Program-made: the position numbers and the translations under genes | Shown here: piece by piece, positions 6,165-12,072 of the stretch | How the letters are laid out: each line of letters starts with the position of its first letter | How positions within the stretch are numbered: position 1 is the first letter of the stretch | Origin: Candidatus Woesearchaeota archaeon | Lineage (GTDB): Archaea > Nanobdellota > Nanobdellia > Woesearchaeales > GW2011-AR9 | Length of the DNA: 12,797 nt | Direction of reading: 5' to 3' | Assembly: GCA_013204355.1 (NCBI GenBank) | Contig: JABMOA010000145.1 | Span: 1 to 12,797 of the forward strand | The notes under the pieces: generated by a model | The model's database searches: none | What the model was told of the DNA's origin: nothing | Seen by the model: only the letters and a program-made list of their open reading frames with translations

Positions 6165-6713
6165 ATGAAAAATATAATTAAAAGAACGAAAGAAGCATTA
6201 ATTGAAGTACACAAAAACAAAAGTTATCTTATATCTAGTTTAATTTTTGCATTTTTAGTTTTTGCATTTAATGTACTTATAAACAATTATAGGATTTTAA
6301 TTTCTAACTTTACTTTAAAATTATTTTTTAGTTTACTCGTTGGTACGATTTATGTGATGTCAATCACCTCATTTATCTTGCTAATTGTAATGTCATTACT
6401 TTCGGGAATTGTATTTTCAATGAGTATTTTTCTTGTTAAAAGACAAATTACTTCCAATATCGGTGCTAGCTCATCTACCCTTTTAGTTAGTCTAATTGCA
6501 CCTGCGTGTCCTTCTTGTGCTATTGGACTTTTAAGTACATTGGGGTTTGGAAGTTTTTTGGCAGTCTTGCCATTTAAAGGGTTAGAATTAGGTGTATTTG
6601 GAGTGATCCTTCTTGGGATTTCTGTGGTATATCTTTCAAATAAAATAGTAACAAAAACATGTGATATAAATTCAAATACAGGAGGTAAAAAAAAATGGAA
6701 AATATTTCAATAA
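6165..6713 (+). CDS. Polytopic membrane protein with intramembrane CPSC
   Basis: A 182-residue protein with about five hydrophobic segments. The conserved-looking part is APACPSCAIGLLSTLG (C115, C118), placed at the start of a membrane helix and followed by another helix ending in VVYLSNK. The 140-residue protein at 9234-9656 has a similar end, with CAIC, a Pro/Gly segment and GVGLLGYAVYS. A CxxC at a helix start recalls MerT-type metal transporters and membrane thiol-electron carriers such as CcdA; I cannot tell which. GAGGT precedes the start. It follows the DsbA-like gene and overlaps the cupredoxin gene by 19 bases, making a DsbA partner or a copper/thiol carrier likely. Confidence 0.8.
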   Translation: MKNIIKRTKEALIEVHKNKSYLISSLIFAFLVFAFNVLINNYRILISNFTLKLFFSLLVGTIYVMSITSFILLIVMSLLSGIVFSMSIFLVKRQITSNIGASSSTLLVSLIAPACPSCAIGLLSTLGFGSFLAVLPFKGLELGVFGVILLGISVVYLSNKIVTKTCDINSNTGGKKKWKIFQ

Positions 6714-7099
6714 AAAAATCAACAATGTGGAAAGGAGCCGGTCTGGTTCTTATCGCAGTAATTGGATTCTTCTTATTTCAAGGAGGAGACAACAATGTAA
6801 CTGGCAATGTGGTTGGATCAGTTAATGGTATCACTGAAATCACAACAACAATTCAAGGATTTCAATATTTTCCAGCTGAATTTACAGTGAACAAAGGAGA
6901 TACAGTTAAACTTACAATAATTAACAAAGATAATGTGCTTCATGGATTACACTTGCCACAATTTGGCCTTGGTGGTGGTACACCTGCAGGTGCTACAAAA
7001 ATGTATGAATTTACAGCTGTAGAAGGGCCAACCAATGGTATGGCAATTCCTACATGTAGTCAAGAACACGGAGAAACATTAACGATTATCGTTAAATAA
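6695..7099 (+). CDS. Membrane-anchored cupredoxin with reduced CuA-like site
   Basis: A 134-residue protein with one N-terminal helix (about 13-29) and an outer cupredoxin domain (about 50-134). Likely copper ligands are H83 in VLHGLHLP, C121 and H125 in PTCSQEHGE, with H86 nearby. Aligned by eye with the CuA motif of the lipoprotein at 10336-10776, the first Cys position is A117 and the Met position is T128. The binuclear CuA set is therefore lost and a mononuclear His-Cys-His site is expected, perhaps like nitrosocyanin-type or other atypical copper centres. The start has a strong GGAGGT (6681-6686) lying inside the upstream gene. It probably carries electrons or copper outside the membrane. 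The fold is well supported; the site class is inferred. Confidence 0.88.
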   Translation: MENISIKKSTMWKGAGLVLIAVIGFFLFQGGDNNVTGNVVGSVNGITEITTTIQGFQYFPAEFTVNKGDTVKLTIINKDNVLHGLHLPQFGLGGGTPAGATKMYEFTAVEGPTNGMAIPTCSQEHGETLTIIVK

Positions 7100-7103
7100 T
7101 AAA

Positions 7104-7646
7104 ATGGCAACCAAAGAATGTAAAGAATGTAAAAAGGAATTTTCTTCAAAAGAGGGATTAGAAATGCATAACAAATCTAAACACCAGGCAACCGTTAAAG
7201 AGCCATTTTTCACACCTGTATTGAAGAAAAAAATAAAATATATTAGTGTAAGTGTAATTGGTATTGTTTTGATATATTTGATATTTTCATCTGTATCAAA
7301 CATTAAATCACTTCCTCCAACAACAATGCAAGGTCACATAGAAGTTAATCCTCCTTCGCATATTATGAAAATACCTATGCAACTTGCTATCCATAAACAC
7401 ATGTTAGAACACGCTGACGCAGTAGAGGGTGGTAGGCCAGGGATCATTATTAATTATAATTGTAAAGATTATAGTTGTGATAACGATCTAATTGAAAAAT
7501 TAGAATTTTTTGCTCAAAAGTACCCCGAACATGTCTACGTTGCACCATTTAAAAATATGGATGCAAAAATTGCATTAACGAAATTAAATCAACAAAAATT
7601 GTTAGAAGAATATAATGAACAAATTATTGATGAATTTGTGAGATAA
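7104..7646 (+). CDS. C2H2 zinc finger - membrane helix - DUF3105-like domain protein
   Basis: A 180-residue protein. Residues 6-27 form a classical zinc finger (C6-x2-C9-x12-H22-x4-H27, with F13 and L19 at core positions). One helix follows at about 44-63. The outer part (about 75-180) resembles DUF3105: NPPSH, HMLEHADAV, GIIINYNC, and the ending VAPFKNMDAKIALTKLNQ then a Glu/Asp-rich stretch and EFV. C116 and C121 (NCKDYSC) are extra. The zinc finger should be cytoplasmic and the DUF3105 domain outside. DUF3105 has no established function that I know of. The gene starts four bases after the cupredoxin stop and ends in TAATG with the DoxX fragment. Confidence 0.8.
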   Translation: MATKECKECKKEFSSKEGLEMHNKSKHQATVKEPFFTPVLKKKIKYISVSVIGIVLIYLIFSSVSNIKSLPPTTMQGHIEVNPPSHIMKIPMQLAIHKHMLEHADAVEGGRPGIIINYNCKDYSCDNDLIEKLEFFAQKYPEHVYVAPFKNMDAKIALTKLNQQKLLEEYNEQIIDEFVR

Positions 7647-7882
7647 TGTTTTTCTCATGGAGAAAATTAATAATGAAATACATTATATTTGGAAGTCTTT
7701 TAATGATTGGAAAATTCACACAATTTAGTTCTTTATTATTATCCCTTCATCTATTGGGCATAACATTTACAATTGGTTACAATGATGTAGGAATACGTGA
7801 TTTGGGATTAACCTTGGCAACATTTGCTGTGTTTCTTAATGGATCAGACCGTTGGTGTTTAGATCAGAGGAAAAATGGATAA
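7646..7882 (+). pseudogene. N-terminally truncated DoxX-family membrane protein
   Basis: A 78-residue open frame matching only the C-terminal half of DoxX: a helix with LLLSLHLLGI, then GYNDVGIRDLGLTLATFAVF and the closing LNGSDRWCLD. DoxX proteins are usually about 130-150 residues with four helices; the first two are absent, and the same frame upstream hits a stop at 7631-7633 and is occupied by the preceding gene. The frame that remains is open, begins at an ATG coupled by TAATG to the upstream stop (an internal ATG at 7673 has GGAG ahead) and overlaps the next gene by 8 bases, so it may still be translated. It could be a decayed relic or a short two-helix variant. DoxX has been linked to thiol and sulfur redox in membranes. 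Confidence 0.55.
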
Positions 7883-8546
7883 ACTTAAGAAAAAAAGATA
7901 TGTTTTAATAGGACTATTTGCAACAATTCTAATTTATGCATTTTACCTTAGCCGCCCAGAATTGGCGTCTACTCACCGAATTTGGCGAGCTACTGGAGAT
8001 GCAAGTTTTGTTTTACTTTTTTTAACTTTAATAATTGGACCATTATCTAAACTATGGAGAAAAACAATGATATTAATCCCGTGGAGGAGACAACTTGGGG
8101 TTTGGTTTACACTTGTTGCGATTTTACACACGGTCTTGATATTTGATGGTTGGTTATTATGGAGTGTAAATAAATTTTTAGGATACGAATTTGTTTCACA
8201 ATTAAATGCAGTAGTTCTTGTTCAACCAGGTTTTGGTCTTGCTAACATTCTTGGTTTAGTTTCTCTTTTCTTTGGTGTTGTCTTATTATCAGTTTCTTCA
8301 GATAGGGCGATAAGATACCTTGGAGGAAATTCGTGGAAATATCTACAGTCATTTGCATATGTAATATTTTATTTAGGGAGTTTCCATGCAATTTACTTTG
8401 CATTCTTCCATTTTAATCAAGCAATGTATTATGGAAGAGAATTAAATAATTGGTTTAGTTATTATATTTTAATTTTATTTTTTACATTAGTGTTTGTTCA
8501 AATAATGAGTTTTATAAAAACATTTAAATTAAGGAAAAGAACATGA
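7875..8546 (+). CDS. Ferric-reductase-like / MsrQ-like heme b membrane protein
   Basis: A 223-residue protein with about six membrane helices, matching the ferric reductase-like transmembrane domain (PF01794) as in MsrQ/YedZ. RRQLGVW, with H85 ten residues on in the same helix, and H171 in a later helix (LGSFHAIYF) are the likely heme b ligands, with H178 as an extra candidate. No flavin or NAD domain is attached, as in MsrQ. MsrQ passes electrons through the membrane to an outer partner; here the partner could be the cupredoxin, a thiol protein or the CuA lipoprotein. It overlaps the DoxX fragment by 8 bases. The family is well supported; the partner is unknown. MsrP, the usual bacterial partner, is not seen in this window. 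Confidence 0.83.
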   Translation: MDKLKKKRYVLIGLFATILIYAFYLSRPELASTHRIWRATGDASFVLLFLTLIIGPLSKLWRKTMILIPWRRQLGVWFTLVAILHTVLIFDGWLLWSVNKFLGYEFVSQLNAVVLVQPGFGLANILGLVSLFFGVVLLSVSSDRAIRYLGGNSWKYLQSFAYVIFYLGSFHAIYFAFFHFNQAMYYGRELNNWFSYYILILFFTLVFVQIMSFIKTFKLRKRT

Positions 8547-8580
8547 TACCAAAATATTACTTTATCAGGAGAATAATAAA

Positions 8581-9234
8581 ATGATCTTAAACAAACTTGA
8601 ATTCATTCTAATGAATAACCCAATTAGGGCTTTTATTCAGGACAATATAGAAGCCAGGAAATTACGGAAATTGTCTAATTTACCTAAGAACAAAACCATC
8701 CTGGAACTTGGTTGTGGTAACGGGACAGGTACAAAACTAATTAAAAAATATTTTTCTCCAAAAGAAATTCATGCTATTGATTTAGATCCTAGGATGATTC
8801 ATTTAGCTAAAAAAAACGTCAAAGACCCATCAATTTCTTTTGAAGTAGCAAGTGCAACAAAACTACCCTTTAAAGATAACCAATTTGATGCGGTAATTGA
8901 GTTTGGAATCATCCACCATATTCCAAATTGGAGAGATTGTCTCAAAGAATTGGGACGAGTGATGAAACCTAATGGAGAACTAATATTAGAAGACTTATCA
9001 GTTGAAACATGGAAAACATTTTTAGGGAGATTCTATAAAAGAGTATTAGATCACCCTTATAAACAGATGTATACAAAAAAAGAATTTATAACACATCTTA
9101 AAAGATTAGGTTTTATAATACAATACCAAAGAACCTACAATCCGTTTGGTCTTATGAAATATTTTGTACTTGTTGCAAAGAAAAAAAATCATTTGAATCT
9201 AAACGATGAAAACAAACTAAGGAAATCAAAATAA
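8581..9234 (+). CDS. Class I SAM-dependent methyltransferase
   Basis: A 217-residue Methyltransf_11-type enzyme. Motif I is ILELGCGNGTG, motif II is IHAIDLDPRMI, and the central motif is LPFKDNQFDAVIEFGIIHH. It has about 40 residues before motif I and a lysine-rich tail. The start is supported by AGGAGA at 8567-8572, eight bases ahead; an internal ATG at 8611 is less likely. The 34-base gap to the heme protein gene suggests the same transcript. It is coupled by TAATG to the CAIC membrane protein. The substrate is unknown. Confidence 0.87.
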   Translation: MILNKLEFILMNNPIRAFIQDNIEARKLRKLSNLPKNKTILELGCGNGTGTKLIKKYFSPKEIHAIDLDPRMIHLAKKNVKDPSISFEVASATKLPFKDNQFDAVIEFGIIHHIPNWRDCLKELGRVMKPNGELILEDLSVETWKTFLGRFYKRVLDHPYKQMYTKKEFITHLKRLGFIIQYQRTYNPFGLMKYFVLVAKKKNHLNLNDENKLRKSK

Positions 9235-9656
9235 TGGAAAATAAATATTTGAAAATAATTGGATCTTCTTTACTATACAGCATCATCCTTTTCGTTACTT
9301 TTGGTGTACTTACAGTTCTTATTCCCAATAAGTTTTTTGCCAGAATGACCTCAGTTACAACATTAGATTACGTCTTTTTGGTCTTAACTTCTTTACTTTC
9401 AGGAATATATCTTAGTTTTCATCAGTATCATAAAAAATATGGTAGTAAAAAGTGTGATATAGCCGCAACATCCGGGGGAATATTTGGTTTTTTGGGTTTT
9501 GGCTGTGCCATATGTAATAAAGTGCTGGTGTTATTATTAGGCATTACAGGCGTATTAACATATATCCAACCATACCAACCATTAATTGGATTTACGGGAG
9601 TTGGTTTATTAGGTTACGCAGTGTATTCTAAAGGAAAAGGAGTCTTTGATAGCTAA
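9234..9656 (+). CDS. Four-helix membrane protein with intramembrane CAIC
   Basis: A 140-residue protein with about four membrane helices. FLGFGCAICNKVL (C91, C94) sits at a helix start, followed by a Pro-containing turn (IQPYQPLIGF) and a last helix ending GLLGYAVYS. C74 lies in the preceding loop. The end resembles that of the 182-residue CPSC protein at 6165-6713, so the two probably belong to one broad family of membrane CxxC proteins. Possible roles are metal uptake or transfer (MerT-like) or membrane thiol-electron transfer. It overlaps the methyltransferase stop as TAATG and is the last gene of this plus-strand run. Confidence 0.75.
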   Translation: MENKYLKIIGSSLLYSIILFVTFGVLTVLIPNKFFARMTSVTTLDYVFLVLTSLLSGIYLSFHQYHKKYGSKKCDIAATSGGIFGFLGFGCAICNKVLVLLLGITGVLTYIQPYQPLIGFTGVGLLGYAVYSKGKGVFDS

Positions 9657-9666
9657 TTTTGCAGAA

Positions 9667-9789
9667 TCACTTTTTAACTTTTTTTCTAACTCCTTTCATT
9701 TCTTGATAGACTTTCTTCTGGTTGTAATAATGATGGAATGCTTCAGTTGTAATTACATAAACGAATATATTATCTTCAAAAGGAAAATT
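9667..9789 (-). pseudogene. Methyltransferase remnant
   Basis: On the minus strand, 40 codons read NFPFEDNIFVYVITTEAFHH, then a Tyr-rich stretch and QEMKGVRKK, ending at TGA (9667-9669). This is the central part of a Methyltransf_11 domain. Over the 22 residues beginning ITTEAFHHY it matches the protein at 968-1570 at 15 positions. No motif I, start or C-terminal part is present. The frame runs on from the stop of the 74-residue gene at 9799. It is best read as a relic of a lost paralog of the first methyltransferase. Confidence 0.7.
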
Positions 9790-9798
9790 TATATGTTG

Positions 9799-10023
9799 TT
9801 ATCTTCCGCCTTTGATATATGCTAAAACATGACCTCCTAGTCCGATCACAAGAAATGGAATAGCCCAGTAATAGTATTGTAAAATCAGTAAGGGTAATGA
9901 AATTCCTAAACAAAGATGTATCATATCTGCGATTGTGGTATGTTTACTAAAATATGCAAATAATCTTTCAAATACATCTCCTAGTATGGGAAGTTTTGTC
10001 CATGTTTGGTCTAATTTGTCCAT
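9799..10023 (-). CDS. Small membrane protein of unknown function
   Basis: A 74-residue protein with an amphipathic N-terminal part (about 1-33) and two closely spaced hydrophobic segments (about 34-49 and 52-69), ending HVLAYIKGGR. I do not recognise the family. It has no Shine-Dalgarno, but a TATA box lies about 29 bases before the ATG, which fits a leaderless transcript. It is the only minus-strand gene in this stretch and ends just before the methyltransferase remnant. A real gene is likely given the promoter and the regular hydrophobic pattern; function unknown. Confidence 0.65.
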   Translation of the reverse strand: MDKLDQTWTKLPILGDVFERLFAYFSKHTTIADMIHLCLGISLPLLILQYYYWAIPFLVIGLGGHVLAYIKGGR

Positions 10024-10048
10024 TAATATGATAAAACTATTTGTGGCC

Positions 10049-10055
10049 TATAAAT
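10049..10055 (-). promoter_or_regulatory. TATA box for a leaderless minus-strand gene
   Basis: ATTTATA on the minus strand is centred about 29 bases upstream of the ATG at 10023. That spacing places the transcript start at or next to the start codon. Confidence 0.5.
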
Positions 10056-10060
10056 CTTTG

Positions 10061-10238
10061 GTTTGATTATACGTATTAAGTTCGCCTTCTATTTTAGCAC
10101 TGCACGGCTTCACCATGAGCTCACTTTCGTTCACTCATCGCCTCATTGGCGGTGCATGAAATGAGAAAATCATTTCAGCACTGAAAACAGGATGTTTTCA
10201 TGTGCTAAACCAGTTGAACTTAAAACATACGTTTGATT
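10061..10238. mobile_element. 162-bp MITE-like element with inverted repeats and 8-bp direct repeats
   Basis: GTTTGATT occurs at 10061-10068 and again at 10231-10238, exactly bordering the element 10069-10230. The ends of that element are imperfect inverted repeats: 10069-10083 against 10216-10230 match at 12 of 15 positions, including a perfect inner 8 (TTAAGTTC / GAACTTAA). The bordering direct repeats look like a target-site duplication. No gene is inside, so it would need a transposase from elsewhere. The interior folds into nested stems, described separately. A structured RNA gene or cruciform regulatory site is the alternative. Confidence 0.6.
10093..10209. other. Nested cloverleaf-like stem structure inside the element
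   Basis: A closing stem TTTAGCAC / GTGCTAAA (10093-10100 with 10202-10209) encloses three adjacent arms. The first is TGCAC / GTGCA (10101-10105 with 10152-10156), containing ATGAG / CTCAT (10115-10119 with 10134-10138) and CGCC / GGCG (10139-10142 with 10148-10151). The second is TGAAATGA / TCATTTCA (10157-10164 with 10170-10177). The third is TGAAAACA / TGTTTTCA (10182-10189 with 10193-10200). All listed stems are perfect Watson-Crick matches. The strand of any transcript is unknown. Confidence 0.65.
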
Positions 10239-10335
10239 TTAAAAATATGAATATAGATATATTTATAATAATACAAAGGAGTGATATCTATTGATCGTGC
10301 ATATAACTAGTGGTAAGAAAAGGAAATCATACAAA

Positions 10336-10776
10336 ATGAAAAGGGAGATAAGTGTAATATTTATTATATTTTTATTATTCATAGTTTCATCTTGCACAAA
10401 CAACGAGCAATTTGAAAGTAAAACCCTTACACAACCATCACCAATAAAAGAACTCCCAAAAGTACGTCTCCCTGAATCAAATCCCATAACATTAACGGGA
10501 AAAATCCACAACATTACATTAATTGCTACACGTTATGAATTCAATCCCTCAATTATTAAAGCTAATTATGGAGATAAGATCATTATAACACTTAAAAGCC
10601 AAGACACCGCTCATGGATTTTCTATTCCTGCTTATAATCTTAACCAGGTGGTTAAATCTAAAGAAACTACCACATTTAATTTCATCGCTGACAAAAAGGG
10701 AGAATTTCCATTTGGTTGCTCTGTTGTTTGTGGGAGGGGCCACGATACGATGTTGGGGAAATTAATTGTAGAATAA
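10336..10776 (+). CDS. CuA-domain lipoprotein
   Basis: A 146-residue protein with a lipoprotein-type signal (hydrophobic segment then VSSC, lipidated Cys at 20), a linker, and a cupredoxin domain at about 55-146. It holds a complete CuA set: H93 in TAHGFSIP, then C128-x3-C132-x3-H136-x2-M139 in CSVVCGRGHDTM. This is the binuclear copper motif of cytochrome oxidase subunit II and nitrous oxide reductase, but no membrane helices or catalytic subunit accompany it. It should be a surface electron carrier or copper-holding protein. An in-frame TTG at 10291, with AGGAGTGAT ahead (10277-10285), would add 15 residues; ATG 10336 gives a standard-length signal, so the start is open. The MITE-like element ends about 100 bases upstream, next to AT-rich promoter-like sequence. 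Confidence 0.9.
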   Translation: MKREISVIFIIFLLFIVSSCTNNEQFESKTLTQPSPIKELPKVRLPESNPITLTGKIHNITLIATRYEFNPSIIKANYGDKIIITLKSQDTAHGFSIPAYNLNQVVKSKETTTFNFIADKKGEFPFGCSVVCGRGHDTMLGKLIVE

Positions 10777-10781
10777 GAATG

Positions 10782-11312
10782 TTATTTTGACCATAGTTTT
10801 TTGAGCTTTTGATGAATCTCTTTTCTAAAAAACCATAGAAATAAACTACACAATATGCTATAGTTAAGTATGATAAACCAGAGTTGTCCCCACCTGATAC
10901 CGCCAAAAGTCCACTGTGATAATGGCCAGAGAAAAGGCGTTGGATAAAACTCTTTGGCATGTGTTGGTATATCCATAAGAATATGTAATACCCATCCACC
11001 TAGCACATAGTAAAATTTAGACTTAACAACCCATAACACGAGGATAATCGCTGCAATCACAATAAGACTATGACTAAAGGAGTATAAGACACTGGTGATT
11101 TCAAAAATGGTTGATGATTGGGATGCTGAGTGATCTGCAGGATGCAACCCCCTTTTGTTAAAAATAGACCAAAAAGTAAGGAAGGTAAATGCTAATAAAT
11201 CTGGGAAGATTCCCCAGAAAGCAACCCATTTAAGGTTTATTTTTAATTTAGAGTTGAGGTTAATTATTTTTCCAATAATGATCGGCCAAAGGCCATGTGA
11301 AATGATGTCCAT
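10782..11312 (-). CDS. YdjM/DUF457-like membrane protein
   Basis: A 176-residue protein with about four or five membrane helices. It carries the His/Asp motifs of the YdjM/DUF457 family (COG1988, often called membrane-bound metal-dependent hydrolase): ISHG near the start, FSHSL in the middle, and HILMDIPTH followed by YPTPFLWPLS. These residues probably bind a metal at the membrane surface. No reaction is firmly established for this family to my knowledge. It converges with the CuA gene (5 bases between the stops) and diverges from the methyltransferase at 11423. It has no evident link to copper beyond position. Confidence 0.8.
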   Translation of the reverse strand: MDIISHGLWPIIIGKIINLNSKLKINLKWVAFWGIFPDLLAFTFLTFWSIFNKRGLHPADHSASQSSTIFEITSVLYSFSHSLIVIAAIILVLWVVKSKFYYVLGGWVLHILMDIPTHAKEFYPTPFLWPLSQWTFGGIRWGQLWFIILNYSILCSLFLWFFRKEIHQKLKKLWSK

Positions 11313-11328
11313 TTTATTTATGCGTAAT

Positions 11329-11366
11329 CTTAAAATACAACTTCAAAAACAATCTTTTTAAATATT
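11329..11366. promoter_or_regulatory. Divergent promoter region
   Basis: TTTTTAAATATT (11355-11366) is a good TATA candidate for the plus-strand gene at 11423 (transcript start near 11386). On the minus strand, TATTTTAAG-like sequence near 11329-11337 is about 20 bases from the ATG at 11312, and the same TTTAAA core could serve from further out. The two genes are 110 bases apart. Confidence 0.35.
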
Positions 11367-11422
11367 CCTAAATAATTCTAAACATTCATAGCAAAATGAT
11401 TAATTAATGAAGTGTAATAATT

Positions 11423-12049
11423 ATGAGAAAAAAAGAGACCAAACAATTTATTCCAGCAGCACGGTTCCATATCCTTACACCATTATTTGATTCTTTGCTT
11501 AGTCTATTTGGTCTAGGAAAAAAATATAGGGATTTTGTCCTTAAACATATTGAAATTACAAATCCTAATGCAAAAGTTCTTGATGCGGGATGTGGTACAG
11601 GGACGTTAGCAATGGAATTATTACAAAAACATCCTGGAATTCATTTTAATGGCGTGGATGCGGATGAAAAAATCTTAACAATAGCAAGAAAAAAAACTTC
11701 CAAGATTAAATTCTCGAAAGCATTTTTACAAAAATTACCATTTGAGGATGATTCATTTGATATAATTTATAGTTCTTTAGTGTTCCATCATATTCCTTCT
11801 AAAGATAAAGTTAAATCTATGAAAGAGATATACCGTGTTTTGAAAAGTGATGGATATTTTTTATTATCTGATTTTGGAAAACCAAAAAATATTTTTTTAG
11901 CAGTATTTTCATGGTTTACAATGTTTTTTGAAGAAGGATATGATAATTATCACGGAAAAATTCCACTAATGTTGAAAGAAGCAGGATTTCATGTTGAAGA
12001 AGTTGCAAGATACAAATTTAATCTTTCTCTTCTTAAATGTGGGAAATAA
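11423..12049 (+). CDS. Class I SAM-dependent methyltransferase
   Basis: A 208-residue methyltransferase of the Methyltransf_11/25 type. About 50 residues precede motif I (VLDAGCGTGTLAMEL), followed by motif II FNGVDADEKIL and LPFEDDSFDIIYSSLVFHH. The phenylalanine-rich stretch near residue 155 may sit on a membrane or bind a hydrophobic substrate. The start lacks a clear Shine-Dalgarno. It is followed 23 bases later by a small membrane protein gene. The substrate is unknown. It is the third intact methyltransferase of this size in the window. Confidence 0.87.
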   Translation: MRKKETKQFIPAARFHILTPLFDSLLSLFGLGKKYRDFVLKHIEITNPNAKVLDAGCGTGTLAMELLQKHPGIHFNGVDADEKILTIARKKTSKIKFSKAFLQKLPFEDDSFDIIYSSLVFHHIPSKDKVKSMKEIYRVLKSDGYFLLSDFGKPKNIFLAVFSWFTMFFEEGYDNYHGKIPLMLKEAGFHVEEVARYKFNLSLLKCGK

Positions 12050-12072
12050 GAAATTAAAAGAGGTAAAATCAA

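Noticed and set aside
10101..10209. tRNA gene in the cloverleaf region
   Set aside because: Arm lengths do not fit a tRNA, and there is no proper T-loop (GTTCACTC departs from GTTCRANYC) or acceptor stem of 7 bp at the right distance.
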